Both the position numbers and the translations under genes were made by a program. This document shows positions 43,721 to 53,175 of a stretch of DNA of 64,000 nt, in pieces. The stretch comes from RYN-230 sp963720645 (GTDB lineage Bacteria > Actinomycetota > Actinomycetes > Streptosporangiales > Streptosporangiaceae). Each line of letters opens with the position of its first letter. The stretch's first letter is position 1. The notes below the pieces were generated by a model. It saw only the letters and a program-made list of their open reading frames with translations. It was not told where the DNA came from and searched no databases. The stretch lies in the NCBI GenBank assembly GCA_963720645.1, contig CAVRFX010000026.1, positions 434,001 through 498,000 on the forward strand. The letters are read 5' to 3'.

Positions 43721-43732
43721 TAGGACGTCCTA
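43721..43732. promoter_or_regulatory. Palindrome TAGGACGTCCTA upstream of the mutase gene
   Basis: A perfect 12-bp palindrome lies about 40 bp before the mutase start in a locally AT-rich patch (ATAC...CTATATT), consistent with an operator over the promoter. The rest of the 256-bp gap to the sigma factor gene has no gene. Confidence 0.5.
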
Positions 43733-43935
43733 CTATATTCCCTCCAGGGTACCCCCCGGCAGCGCAAGGGCCAGACCCACCCGGACCCTGGCCGCCCTGG
43801 AAGCCTGCCGGAAATCCGCCTAATCCGTTCCAACCGCCGGGGCCTCAGCGCCGTCTCAGATACCGCAGGGGCAGTGCGGGGGCACGCCCTTGCGGTCCAG
43901 GGTCCGCGCCGCCGCGATGAAGGTGTGGTAAATCT

Positions 43936-44538
43936 GTGCAATCCCTAGCCGTCAGCAGGCCGGCAGGCACCTCCGCGGGGGAGGCCCTGACGCTGTCCGG
44001 ACCGTGGAGCGTGCCGGCCGGAACCACCACCCGAGGGGGTTCCGTGGACAGGCTGCGCACCGGGGACCGGGCCGCAGCCGAGGAACTGTTCAACACGTGC
44101 TACCCGCGTCTCGCGGGGTGGGTCCGCCGGCTCGTCGATGACGACGACACCGCGCACGAGATCGCGGCCGAGGCGTTCACCCGGCTGCTCGGCCGGTGGT
44201 CCCGGCTGGACAACCCGCAGAGCTACCTGTACATGATCGCCACGAACCTGGTCCGTGATCACTGGCGCAAGACCGGCCGGGAGCGCAAGGCACTGCAGGC
44301 CGTCCAGGCCGGCATACCCTCTGACCCGTCTTACCAGCCCGCCCAGGATGTCCACGTGAGAGAGCTGCTGCAGGCCCTGCCGGACCGGCTGCGCAGCCCG
44401 TTCCTGCTGCACTACTACGCGGGCTTCCCGGTCCGTGACGTGGCCGCGCTGCTCGGCCGCCCGGAGGGAACCATCAAGGCTGACCTGTTCCACGCCCGGG
44501 CCCGGCTGCGCGCGGCCCTGGGGGATACAGATGACTGA
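43936..44538 (+). CDS. ECF RNA polymerase sigma factor
   Basis: A 200-aa ECF sigma factor. Region 2 is AHEIAAEAFTRLLGRWSRL, NPQSYLYMIATNLVRDHWRK; region 4 is LQALPDRLRSPFLLHYYAGF and VRDVAALLGRPEGTIKADLF with the HTH. GTG 43936 gives an extra 35 N-terminal residues; GTG 44044 would start at the core. The next gene, a membrane protein, overlaps by 8 bp and is probably its regulator. Confidence 0.92.
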   Translation: MQSLAVSRPAGTSAGEALTLSGPWSVPAGTTTRGGSVDRLRTGDRAAAEELFNTCYPRLAGWVRRLVDDDDTAHEIAAEAFTRLLGRWSRLDNPQSYLYMIATNLVRDHWRKTGRERKALQAVQAGIPSDPSYQPAQDVHVRELLQALPDRLRSPFLLHYYAGFPVRDVAALLGRPEGTIKADLFHARARLRAALGDTDD

Positions 44539-45976
44539 CCCCCGCGACGACCTGGACGCGTGGATGAACGCGCAGGTACGGCCGCTGCCCCCGCCGCCGG
44601 GGACGTTCGAGCTGATCAGGAAGCGGGCCCGGCGCCGCAAGGTGACCCGGGCGGCGGCGGCCGCCGCCGGCGCAGCCGCGGTGATCGCGGTCATCGCCAC
44701 CGTCCCGCGGCTGGTCATCACCCAGCTGAACGTCGGCCCGGGACCGGCCGCCAGCGGCAACGCCGCCGGGAACACGTCCTCCGCCGGCCAGCACCGGCAT
44801 CACCAGGCGTCCGCCTCGCCGTCGTCGCTGCCGTCTACGTCGTCGTCCACGCCACCCATCACGCTCCCGGCCGCCCCGCCGAACTTCCAGCCCACCTCGG
44901 CGACGTTCGTGGGCGCGCACACCGGCTTCGTGATCGGCCAGGCCGGCACGCCGGGCCAGTGCGGCCCTCCGGACAAGGACATCTGCACCTCGATCGCCGG
45001 CACCGGTGACTACGGCAGCACGTGGCATGGCGTGCGGGCCCCGGTCACCGGGGCTCCTGCCGGGCCCGCCGGGGTGAGCCAGGTCCGCTTCTACAACACC
45101 AGCGACGGCTGGGCTTTCGGCCCGCAGCTGTGGGCCACTCACGACGGCGGCCAGTCCTGGACACGGATCGACACCCTCGGGCTGCGGGTCACGGCGCTGG
45201 AGACCGCGGGCCAGCGGGTGTTCGCGGTGTGGGCGCAGTGCTCCGGCGGCGGCGCGGACTTCGCCGCGAACTGCTCCTCCTCGGCCCTGTACTCGGCCTC
45301 CCCCGGCAGCGACCAGTGGTCCGCGGTGCCGGGGGCGGGCACCGGCTACAGCCTCAGCGGGACCGCGAACTCCGCGGCGCTCGTCGTGACCGGCACCCGC
45401 GGCTACCTGCTCACCCCGGACGGCACGCTGCTCAGCGGGCCGACCGGAAACGCGGGCGCCTGGCAGCCGGTGACCAGCACAGGCACAGGCACAGGCACGG
45501 GCTCGGGCTCGGGTACGGGCACCGCGTCACCCGGGCCGGCCCCCTGCCAGCCGGGCGCCGCGCAGCCCAGCGGCCAGCCGTCCGGCGCGCTGCTCGCCAC
45601 CACCGGCTCGGGACTGGTGCTGGTGTGCACCAGCCCGGCCACGGGCGCGACCCAGGCCAAGGAGGTCTACACCTCGGCCGACAACGGGCAGCAGTGGCAG
45701 AAGGCGGGGGCCGCCCCGGCCGCGGGCACCGCGACCTCGGTGGCGGGAACGCCCTCGGGCACGATCGTGCTGGCCAGCACCGCGGGCCTCGAGCTGTCCG
45801 CCGACGGCGGGGCCACCTGGACCGCCCCCGGCGGCGCGCTGCCGCCCGGCGGGTTCAGCTACGTCGGGATGACCGGCGCCAGCCAGGGCGTCGCGGTACC
45901 GGCCGATACGGCCCAGCACGCCGTATGGTTCACGTTCGACGGTGGCCAGCACTGGCGTGAGTCACCGATCCCCTGA
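44531..45976 (+). CDS. Membrane-anchored propeller-like protein, putative anti-sigma partner
   Basis: A 481-aa single-pass protein. An N-terminal cytoplasmic part of about 38 residues (DDLDAWMNAQVRPLPPPPGT) resembles the sigma-binding end of short actinobacterial anti-sigma factors. A TM helix (about 40-62), a Ser/Thr/Pro stalk, then an extracellular region (about 115-481) with repeated sialidase/YCF48-like blades follow: LWATHDGGQSWTRID, VYTSADNGQQWQKAG, LELSADGGATWTAPGG, FTFDGGQHWRESP. Asp-box-like motifs SxDGGxxW recur. Overlap with the sigma gene suggests signal sensing outside the cell and release of sigma inside. The ligand is unknown. Confidence 0.72.
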   Translation: MTDPRDDLDAWMNAQVRPLPPPPGTFELIRKRARRRKVTRAAAAAAGAAAVIAVIATVPRLVITQLNVGPGPAASGNAAGNTSSAGQHRHHQASASPSSLPSTSSSTPPITLPAAPPNFQPTSATFVGAHTGFVIGQAGTPGQCGPPDKDICTSIAGTGDYGSTWHGVRAPVTGAPAGPAGVSQVRFYNTSDGWAFGPQLWATHDGGQSWTRIDTLGLRVTALETAGQRVFAVWAQCSGGGADFAANCSSSALYSASPGSDQWSAVPGAGTGYSLSGTANSAALVVTGTRGYLLTPDGTLLSGPTGNAGAWQPVTSTGTGTGTGSGSGTGTASPGPAPCQPGAAQPSGQPSGALLATTGSGLVLVCTSPATGATQAKEVYTSADNGQQWQKAGAAPAAGTATSVAGTPSGTIVLASTAGLELSADGGATWTAPGGALPPGGFSYVGMTGASQGVAVPADTAQHAVWFTFDGGQHWRESPIP

Positions 45977-46078
45977 AACCCTGAAATTCAAGAACTTTCC
46001 GCAACGAAAACCACCACCCGCGGGCCACCCGCCCGCGCCAGGCCTGCCCGGATCCGGCCCGGTTCCGGGCAGCTCCCG

Positions 46079-46609
46079 CTAGCTGGCGGGAGCCGGGGCG
46101 GCCACGAAGTCGCCGGCCGCCACCCGGAGCCCGCGGAGCAGGCCGAAGAGTTGCTCGCGCTGATCCGGGTCGAACCCCGTCAGGCCGAACTCCGCCGCCA
46201 TCAGGTCCGTGGTGGCCCGGCTGACCAGCTCCCGGCCGCGCCCGGTGATCTCGGCGAGCTTGCCGCGGCCGTCCCGCGGATTGGGCCGCCGGATCACGAG
46301 GCCCTGCCGCTCCAGGCGGTCGACGGTGTTGGTGGCGCTCGTCGGGTGCACCATCAGCCGCTCGCCGATGACCCGCATCGGCAGCGCCCCCTCGCGGCTG
46401 AAGCTGAGCAGGACCAGCGCCTCGTACCGGGCGAAGGTCAGCCCGTAGGGGCGGAGCACGGCATCGAGCTCAGCCAGCAGGATCTGCTGCGCCCGCATGA
46501 TGGAGGTGACCGCGGCCATGGCGTCGGAACGGCCGAATCGCTGCTCCCAGGTCTCGGCCGCCCGGGCGATCGGGTCGAAGGGCAGTTCCAGCGGCGTCGG
46601 CACAGGCAC
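46079..46609 (-). CDS. MarR-family transcriptional regulator
   Basis: A 176-aa MarR protein: QILLAELDAVLRPYGLTFAR, LSFSREGALPMRVIGERLMV, HPTSATNTVDRLERQGLVIR (recognition helix) and RDGRGKLAEITGRGRELV (wing). GTG 46609. It is divergent from the ABC-like gene across a gap that contains two palindromes at 46748-46780, likely its operators. Confidence 0.91.
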   Translation of the reverse strand: MPVPTPLELPFDPIARAAETWEQRFGRSDAMAAVTSIMRAQQILLAELDAVLRPYGLTFARYEALVLLSFSREGALPMRVIGERLMVHPTSATNTVDRLERQGLVIRRPNPRDGRGKLAEITGRGRELVSRATTDLMAAEFGLTGFDPDQREQLFGLLRGLRVAAGDFVAAPAPAS

Positions 46610-46747
46610 ACGCTACCTGTGGAGCCGCCGGTTCCATCAGGGTGACCGGGATTAGGTCAGGTGACCCGGATGTGCCGGGCGGCTGCATGGTGCGTCTGGG
46701 GCTGGTGTCATCGCGCGGGGCATGCCCTCCCCGATGGCGCCTAGTCC

Positions 46748-46780
46748 GTAACAACTAGTTACCTAGCGTGACACCTAGGT
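46748..46780. promoter_or_regulatory. Palindromes GTAAC-AACTA-GTTAC and ACCTAGGT in the MarR divergent region
   Basis: GTAAC-N5-GTTAC (46748-46762) and the palindrome ACCTAGGT (46773-46780) lie in a locally AT-rich part of the 274-bp gap between marR and the ABC-like gene. MarR proteins bind such 16-20-bp palindromes, so these are candidate operators. Confidence 0.55.
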
Positions 46781-46883
46781 ACCCACGAGTTATATTTCCT
46801 GCTGGGGGCACTCTGGGGCTGGGGAGCACTCTGCGGCTGGGGACTCTGCGGCCGGGCGAACGGGGTAGCGACGGGGGTAACGC

Positions 46884-47727
46884 ATGCGGTCCGGCTATGG
46901 CACCACGGGGATGGCCCCCGTGCTGGCCGCGGGGGTCGGTATCCGGCATGGCTGGACCTGGGTGCTCCGCGCGGCGAGCTTCCGGCTGGAGGTCCCGGAC
47001 GCGGGGCGCCCGGCGATCGGCATCGCGATCACCCGGGAGGCGGCCCGGACCGCCGTGATCGACCTGCTGGGCGGGCTGACCCGGCCCGCCTATGGTGAGC
47101 TGCGGGTCCTGGGCCAGGACCTGACCACTGCGCAGGGCCGGGCCGCGGTGCGCCGCTACGTGGGGATCGCCCGGCTGCCCGGCCCGGCCGCAGCCGGGCC
47201 GGCGGGTGCGCGGGCTGGTCAGCCACGCGGCCCGGGCGGCCAAGCTGCCGGGACGGGACTGTGACGTGCTGGCCGCGGCGATCCTGGACCGGCTGGCCCT
47301 GACTCCCTGGGCGGACGTGCCGGTCCGCGCCGCCCCCACGGTGATCGCCCGCCGGGCCCGGCTGGCCGCCGCGGCCGTGCATGAGCCCGAGCTGCTGCTC
47401 ATTGACGGCCTGCTGGACGGGCTCGGCCCGCGCGATACCGAGAACGTCGCCGCCAGCATCCGTGAACTGGGCCGGGACACCGCGATCGTGGCCACCGGCC
47501 GCGACTCGGCGGCGCTCGCGATGGCCTGCGGCGAGGTGCTGACCCTCGCCGACGGCATCATCGTCCGCAATTTAGCCACCGCGCGGGCGCCGCGGGGGAA
47601 CCGGGCGCGGCAGGCAGGCGGGGATCCCGGGCCCGCGCCGCGGGCCGGGGTGCGCCCGGGGCCCGGGGTGGCCGCGCGGGCCGAAGCGCGCCCGCGGGCC
47701 CGGCGGGTAGCGCGCCCTGCCCATTAG
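46884..47727 (+). CDS. ABC transporter ATPase-like protein without Walker A, one frameshift
   Basis: Two overlapping frames (46884 to about 47195, and about 47190 to 47727) give one protein of about 280 aa resembling an ABC ATPase. The first half has the strand pattern GWTWVLRAASFRLEV and LLGGLTRPAYGELRVLGQDLT, but the P-loop between them reads IGIAITREAARTAV: no GxxGxGKS. The second half has VHEPELLLIDGLLDGLGPRD in the Walker B position and DTAIVATGRD. The tail is Arg/Pro/Ala-rich. The shift near 47190 sits in a GC run. ATP hydrolysis looks lost, making this a pseudo-ATPase candidate. It is followed by the DUF2127 gene. Confidence 0.6.
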
Positions 47728-47737
47728 GCTGGTCGAG

Positions 47738-48574
47738 GTGAACTGGAACCTGCTGGCATGCGCGCTGCGAGGCCATGTCAGCTACGCGCCGGCGGAGGCC
47801 GGGATCCGCGCCATGCTGCGGGCGGACACCGCGGCGGGCGAGGCCTGGCAGTGCCTGCGCTGCGCGACGTTCGTGCCCGGGGCGCCGCAGGCGTCCGGCC
47901 CCGCCGTCGCGGCCCCCCGCGTCCGCCGCGACAACGAGCTGCGCAGCGCGCTCATCCTGCGCACCGTCGCGGTGGAGCGGTTCATCCGGGCGATCATCTT
48001 CGGGTTCATCGCGTACGGCGTATGGCGGTTCAAGTATTCGCGGTACACGGTCGAGCACACCTTCAACCGCGAGTACCCGGAGATCCGCGACCTGCTCCAT
48101 ACGTTCGGCTACAACGTCAACAGTTCCGGCGGTCTCGTCGGCCTGATCCGGCACACGTTCGCCCTGGATCAGCGCACGCTGACCTGGCTGGCCATCGGCG
48201 CGGCGGCCTACACGGTGGTGGAGATCCTCGAGGGCATCGCCTTGTGGATGCTCAGGCGCTGGGGCGAGTACTTCGCGATGGTGGCCACCTCGGCCGGCAT
48301 CCCGTATGAGATTTACGAGCTGGTGGCGAAGGTGACCGTGGTGCGCATGGGCGCCTTCATCATCAACGTGGCCCTGGTCGTGTACCTGGTCCTGAGCAAG
48401 CGGCTGTTCGGCGCCCGGGGCGGCAAGAAGGCCTACGACGCGCGGCTGCGCAGCGAGTCCGTGATGCAGGCGGCCATCGACGCCGCCGCGGCCGGCGGCC
48501 TGCTCGGCGGCGCCCCGGCGCCCGTCGCGCCGGTACCGGACGGGACGGCGGCCGGGGGCACCGGGCCGGACTAG
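47738..48574 (+). CDS. DUF2127 family membrane protein
   Basis: A 278-aa protein matching DUF2127. The N-terminus has a CxxC pair (WQCLRCATFV), then hydrophobic helices including FIRAIIFGFIAYGVWRF, TWLAIGAAAYTVVEILEGIA, and VRMGAFIINVALVVYLVLS, with the family motif WGEYFAMVATSAGIPYEIYE. The function is unknown. GTG 47738 follows the ABC-like gene by 10 bp, so they are likely co-transcribed. Confidence 0.88.
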   Translation: MNWNLLACALRGHVSYAPAEAGIRAMLRADTAAGEAWQCLRCATFVPGAPQASGPAVAAPRVRRDNELRSALILRTVAVERFIRAIIFGFIAYGVWRFKYSRYTVEHTFNREYPEIRDLLHTFGYNVNSSGGLVGLIRHTFALDQRTLTWLAIGAAAYTVVEILEGIALWMLRRWGEYFAMVATSAGIPYEIYELVAKVTVVRMGAFIINVALVVYLVLSKRLFGARGGKKAYDARLRSESVMQAAIDAAAAGGLLGGAPAPVAPVPDGTAAGGTGPD

Positions 48575-48586
48575 GCCCCCGGGATC

Positions 48587-49564
48587 CTAGGCCCCGGCGA
48601 TCAGCTCGTCGGCCGCCGCGTAGGGATCCAGGTCACCGGCGGCGACCCGGTCGGCCAGGCCGTCGATCCGCTCATCGCCGGGCAGCCCGCCCATCTGCGC
48701 CCGCACCTGGGCCAGCGCGATGGCCGAGATCTCCTCCCGGGCCCGGGCGTGGCGCCGCCGGGCGCCCTCCCCCGAACGGCCCAGCCAGCTGCCGTGCTCG
48801 TCCAGCCGGGTGACCAGGTCCCCGATGCCCTCGCCCTCGGCCGCCGTGGTCGACACGATGGGCGGCTTCCAGTCGCCCTCGGCGCGCCGCGCCATGGCGA
48901 TCATGCCGCGCAGGTCCCGGACCGCCTCCTGGGCCCCGGGCTTGTCGCTCTTGTTGACCACGAACACGTCGCCGATCTCCAGGATGCCGGCCTTGGCCGC
49001 CTGGATCGCGTCCCCCATGCCCGGCGCCACGATGACCATGGTGGTGTCGGCCATGCCCGCGATCTCCACCTCATCCTGGCCCACCCCGACCGTCTCGATC
49101 AGGACCACGTCGCAACCGGCCGCGTCCAGCACCCGCACGGCCTGCGGGGTGGCGCCGGACAGCCCGCCCAGGTGGCCGCGATTGGCCATGGACCGGATGA
49201 ACACTCCCGGGTCGGTAGCGTGCTGCTGCATCCGCACCCGGTCTCCGAGCAGCGCGCCCCCGGTGAACGGCGACGTGGGGTCGATGGCCAGCACCCCGAC
49301 CCGCAGTCCCTGCCCGCGGTACGCGGCCACCAGCGCGCCGGTGACCGTGGACTTCCCCACTCCCGGCGAGCCGGTCAGCCCCAGCACCCGGGCCTGCCCG
49401 GTCAGCGGGGCCAGCTCCTTCATCACCGCGCGCAGCTGGGGCCCGCCGTTCTCGACCAGCGACAGGAGCCGGCCCAGGGCCCGCGCGTCACCGTCGCGGG
49501 CCCGCTGGATGGCCTCGGCCGGGCCCGCAGCCGGGTCGGCGACCGGGGTCGGCGTCTCAGCCAC
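48587..49564 (-). CDS. meaB: Methylmalonyl-CoA mutase-associated GTPase MeaB
   Basis: A 325-aa G3E GTPase. The P-loop is LTGSPGVGKSTV; IDPTSPFTGGALLGDRVRM, IETVGVGQDEVEIAGMADTT and VNKSDKPGA complete the G motifs. It protects and loads B12-dependent acyl-CoA mutases. GTG 49564 overlaps the thiolase stop by 8 bp. The mutase subunit it may serve is encoded 5 kb away. Confidence 0.95.
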   Translation of the reverse strand: MAETPTPVADPAAGPAEAIQRARDGDARALGRLLSLVENGGPQLRAVMKELAPLTGQARVLGLTGSPGVGKSTVTGALVAAYRGQGLRVGVLAIDPTSPFTGGALLGDRVRMQQHATDPGVFIRSMANRGHLGGLSGATPQAVRVLDAAGCDVVLIETVGVGQDEVEIAGMADTTMVIVAPGMGDAIQAAKAGILEIGDVFVVNKSDKPGAQEAVRDLRGMIAMARRAEGDWKPPIVSTTAAEGEGIGDLVTRLDEHGSWLGRSGEGARRRHARAREEISAIALAQVRAQMGGLPGDERIDGLADRVAAGDLDPYAAADELIAGA

Positions 49565-50756
49565 GTGCGTCCGCGGCGGCCACCTCGAACAGCAGCGCGC
49601 TGCCCTGCCCGCCGCCGCCGCACAGCGCCGCCGCGCCCAGCCCGCCACCGCGGCGGCCGAGCTCGTGCACCAGGTGCAGGGCGATCCGGGCGCCGGACGC
49701 CCCGATCGGGTGACCCAGCGCGATGGCCCCGCCGTTGACGTTGACCTTGTCGTCACCGACCCCGAGGTCCCGCATGGACTGGATGGCGACCGCGGCGAAC
49801 GCCTCGTTGATCTCGATCAGGTCCAGATCGGCGACGCCCAGCCCGGCCCGGCCGAGCGCGCGGCGGATCGCCGCCGACGGCTGGGACTGCAGCGAGTTGT
49901 CCGGTCCGGCCACGACACCGTGGGCGCCCACCGTGGCCAGCACCGGCGCCCCGTGCTCCGCGGCGGCCTCGGCCGACATCACCACCACGGCGGCGGCGCC
50001 GTCGGAGATCTGCGAGGACGAGGCGGCCGTGATCGTGCCGTCGGCGGCGAACGCGGGCCGCAGCGCGCTGAGCGACTCCGCGGTGGTGTCCGGGCGGACG
50101 CCCTCGTCGGTGTCGAACATGACCGGCTCGCCGCGGCGCTGCGGCACCGGGACCCCGACGATCTCCCCGGCCAGCAGGCCGTCCTTGATGGCCCTCGCGG
50201 CCCGCTGATGCGACTGGGCCGAGAACTCGTCCTGCTCCGCGCGGCTGATCCCCAGCCTCGCGTTGTGCCGGTCGGTGAGCTCGCCCATGGGCGAGTGGTC
50301 GAACGCGTCGGTCAGGCCGTCCCAGGCCATCGCGTCGAGCAGCTCGATGGAGCCGTACTTGTGCCCGGCCCGGGATCCTGGCAGCAGGTGCGGCGCCCCG
50401 GTCATGGACTCCATGCCGCCGGCGACCACCACGTCGAACTCGCCCGCCCGGATGAGCTGCGCGGCGAGCGCGATCGCGTCCAGCCCGGACAGGCACACCT
50501 TGTTGATCGTCATGGACGGCACCGACATCGGGATGCCCGCGGCCACCGCCGCCTGCCGGGCCGGGTTCTGCCCGGCCCCGGCCTGGAGCACCTGGCCCAT
50601 GATCACGTAGTCAGCCTGGTCGCCGGGCAGGCCGGCCCGCTCCAGCGCCGCCTTGATCACGACGCCGCCCAGCTGCGCCGCCGTGAAGTCCTTCAGCGAG
50701 CCGAGCAGCCGGCCCAGGGCCGTCCTCGCTCCGCCGGTGATCACTGCTTCCCGCAT
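49557..50756 (-). CDS. Acetyl-CoA C-acetyltransferase (thiolase)
   Basis: A 399-aa thiolase. The nucleophilic Cys is in SMTINKVCLSGLDAIALAAQ; NEAFAAVAIQSM, GGAIALGHPIGASGARI and CGGGGQGSALLFEV complete the active site. It condenses or cleaves acetoacetyl-CoA type substrates. It is translationally coupled to meaB and divergent from the epimerase gene, a conserved actinobacterial arrangement for propionyl-CoA metabolism. Confidence 0.95.
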   Translation of the reverse strand: MREAVITGGARTALGRLLGSLKDFTAAQLGGVVIKAALERAGLPGDQADYVIMGQVLQAGAGQNPARQAAVAAGIPMSVPSMTINKVCLSGLDAIALAAQLIRAGEFDVVVAGGMESMTGAPHLLPGSRAGHKYGSIELLDAMAWDGLTDAFDHSPMGELTDRHNARLGISRAEQDEFSAQSHQRAARAIKDGLLAGEIVGVPVPQRRGEPVMFDTDEGVRPDTTAESLSALRPAFAADGTITAASSSQISDGAAAVVVMSAEAAAEHGAPVLATVGAHGVVAGPDNSLQSQPSAAIRRALGRAGLGVADLDLIEINEAFAAVAIQSMRDLGVGDDKVNVNGGAIALGHPIGASGARIALHLVHELGRRGGGLGAAALCGGGGQGSALLFEVAAADARG

Positions 50757-50879
50757 GCCGTAGCCTCCACCGCGCTGCCCGGCACCACCCCGCCATGGCG
50801 GTGCCCGCCCTGGCTATCGCGGCGCCAGGGTCTCTGTCACGATACCCAGGGAAAGGGTCCCGCCCAGATGGAGGCTGCC

Positions 50880-51302
50880 ATGCTGCTCCGGATTGATCAC
50901 GTCGGGATCGCCTGCCGCAACCTCGACGAGGCGATCGGCCGCTACGAATCGGTGTTCGGGCTGACGGTGGCGAGCCGCGAGGAAAACCTCGAGCAGGGGG
51001 TGCGGGAGGCGATGCTGCAGGTCGGGCAGGGGGCGGGCGGCCCGACCTGGGTTCAGCTGCTGGAGCCGACGGGCCCGGACACCCCGGTGGGCAAGTTCAT
51101 CGCGCGCCGCGGGGAGGGAATTCATCATGTGGCGTACGCCGTGGCCGATATCACGGCCGCGCTCGAGTCGATCGGGGCGACCGACATCCGCCCGCTTGAT
51201 CGGCGCCCCCGGCACGGGTCGATGGGTGCGTCGATAGCGTTCCTGCACCCCGCGGACCTGGGCGGGGTGCTTACCGAATTGGTCGAGCCAGCGGCCGGCT
51301 GA
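50880..51302 (+). CDS. mce: Methylmalonyl-CoA epimerase
   Basis: A 140-aa VOC-fold enzyme. Metal ligands are in LLRIDHVGIACRNLDEAI (His), GEGIHHVAYAVADI (His) and GVLTELVEPA (Glu). It interconverts the 2R and 2S forms of methylmalonyl-CoA, feeding the mutase. ATG 50880 has GGAGG 6 bases upstream, better than ATG 50868. It is divergent from thiolase-meaB. Confidence 0.94.
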   Translation: MLLRIDHVGIACRNLDEAIGRYESVFGLTVASREENLEQGVREAMLQVGQGAGGPTWVQLLEPTGPDTPVGKFIARRGEGIHHVAYAVADITAALESIGATDIRPLDRRPRHGSMGASIAFLHPADLGGVLTELVEPAAG

Positions 51303-51609
51303 CCGGCCAGTTGCCGGGAAATATCCTGGTAGGTGGCAGTATGAGGCAAGGGTACGTTGCGCCGGTACGGTCGCAACCGAAGCAGGTGACCGCCAATAAG
51401 GCAAAAAGCGCCGTTCCGCGGCAAGAGGAAACGTGAAGCCGCCGCTAACGCCGGCCCGGTAAGGCTATGCTGCCAGGCATCGGGCGAGCGGCACTCACCG
51501 CGCCTGCTGGGCTCAGGGCGGCCTGCCACGGCGACCCCGGCCTGCGGACCGGCCGCGATGCCCTTTGCCAACCCCCGCACGTCCCCTCGTCTACCCAGGA
51601 TCAAGCCAC
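51303..51609. promoter_or_regulatory. Intergenic region upstream of the coiled-coil gene
   Basis: A 307-bp stretch between the epimerase and the coiled-coil gene. It is AT-richer near 51310-51430 and probably carries the promoter; the reading frame of the coiled-coil protein is open back to GTG/ATG codons at about 51565, but I see no other gene, operator or RNA in it. Confidence 0.35.
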
Positions 51610-53042
51610 ATGCAGCCTGAAATCGACGCCCAGCTCAGCAACTTCTTCGAGGAAACCACCCCCCGCGAGTTCGCGCGGGTGATGCGCGGTTACGACCCGC
51701 ATCAGGTTGACGAATACTTCAAGCAACTTGACGGCGAGGTGCGCCAGCACCGCGAGCAGGTTCAGGCACTGCAGCAGGAACTGTCCGATGCGCACCGGCA
51801 GATCCGGGAGCAGGAGCGGCCGACGTACGCCGGCCTGGGTCCCGCATTGAGCAGCTGCTCCGGCTGGCCGAAGAGCAGGCGACCGAGATCGCGCAGGAGG
51901 CCCGGTCCGCGGCCAACGAGCTCAACGCGGCGGCCAAGGTGGACGCGGCCGAGGTCCGCGCGGCGGCCGAGAACGAGGCGGCCGAGCTGCGGGCCAACGC
52001 CAAGCGGGAGACCGACGAGCTGCGGGCGTCGGCGGAGCGCGAGGCTGACGCGATCAAGACCGGGGCACGGCGTGAGGCAGACGAGCTGACGTTGACCACC
52101 GAGCGGGAAGTGGCCAAGCTGCGCGCGACCGCCGACCACGAGGTCGCGGAGAAGCGGGCTTCCATCGAGCGGGATATCGCCAAGCTGCGGACCACCACCG
52201 AGCGTGAGGTGGCCCAGCTCAAGGCCTCGGCCAAGCGGGAGCGGGACGAGATCCTCACCACCTCCAAGCGGCAGGCCGACGAGATGCGCAGCCAGGCGCA
52301 GCGCATTCTCGAGGAGAGCGAGGCGCAGCGGGCGCAGGCCGAGGGCGAGTTCGAGATCCAGCTGGCCTCCCGGCGCGAGGAAGCGGAGCGGCAGGAGGCC
52401 GAGCGGCTGGCCGCGGCCCAGTCCGCCACCCAGAAGCTGGTCAGCGAGGCCGAGCAGCGGGCCGCGACAGCCGAGCAGCGGGCCGCCAAGGCCAGTGCCC
52501 AGGCCGAGCAGACCCGGCGCGAGGCGGACCAGCACTCACGGCAGCTGGTGACGAACGCGAAGAAGAACGCCGACCAGATCGTCGCCCAGGCGAAGTCCCA
52601 GGCCGAGCAGCTGCTGGCCGACACCAAGGCGGAGATCGAGCGGCACCGGGCCTGCGCGCAGCGCGAGGTGGACGAGCTCTCGAAGCAGAAGGAGAGCATC
52701 TCCACGCACCTGGCGCAGATCAGCCAGCTGCTCGGCACCCAGATGCCGGGCCTGGCCGACGCGCTGCAGCCCCGGCAGCAGGCCGTGGGCACCGGGGCCA
52801 AGGCAGTCGGCCCGGCGCCGAGCGCGCCGGCCCAGGCCCCGGCCAGTTCCCCGCAGTCCGCCCCGGCGGCGCCGCCCCGCAACGGCGGCCCGGCCGCCCC
52901 GGCCCCGCAGGCGGCCACCCGCCAGGCGGCCCAGCCGACCCAGCAGGCCCGGGCCCCGCAGGCCACCCAGCAGGTGGCGCCGGCCAAGCAGCCGGTGTCG
53001 GCCAAGGGCAAGGGGAACGACGACGAGTGGTGGACGGAGTAG
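51610..53042 (+). CDS. FilP/DivIVA-like coiled-coil cytoskeletal protein, one frameshift
   Basis: A protein of about 477 aa. Residues 1-60 are a DivIVA-type lipid/polarity domain (FARVMRGYDPHQVDEYFKQL). Then PTYAGLG, and after the shift RIEQLLRLAEEQATEI, the YAGLGxRxExxLRLAEEEA signature of streptomycete FilP-type proteins. About 270 residues of continuous heptads (KRETDELRASAEREADAIK) follow, and the C-terminus is Ala/Pro/Gln-rich, ending DDEWWTE. One base is missing near 51842 (CTGGGTCCCGCATT). Such proteins form filaments near growing tips of hyphae. ATG 51610. Confidence 0.85.
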
Positions 53043-53080
53043 CAACCGCCACACGCGGGGTGTCACGGCCAGGACGAGCA

Positions 53081-53114
53081 GACGGTGGCCGGTGCTTCAG
53101 CACCGGCCACCGTC
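53081..53114. terminator. Strong terminator hairpin
   Basis: A perfect 15-bp stem GACGGTGGCCGGTGC with its complement and a TTCA loop, followed by CGTTATTTT. It terminates the coiled-coil gene and, read the other way, the SDR gene. Confidence 0.92.
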
Positions 53115-53175
53115 CGTTATTTTCCTAACGGTTTTTACCCGGCCGGGCGCGGGCGCGCGGCCGGCGGGACCGCGG

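Noticed and set aside
48720..50879. Long plus-strand open frame opposite meaB and thiolase
   Set aside because: It reads antisense to two clear enzymes; only its last part is the epimerase.
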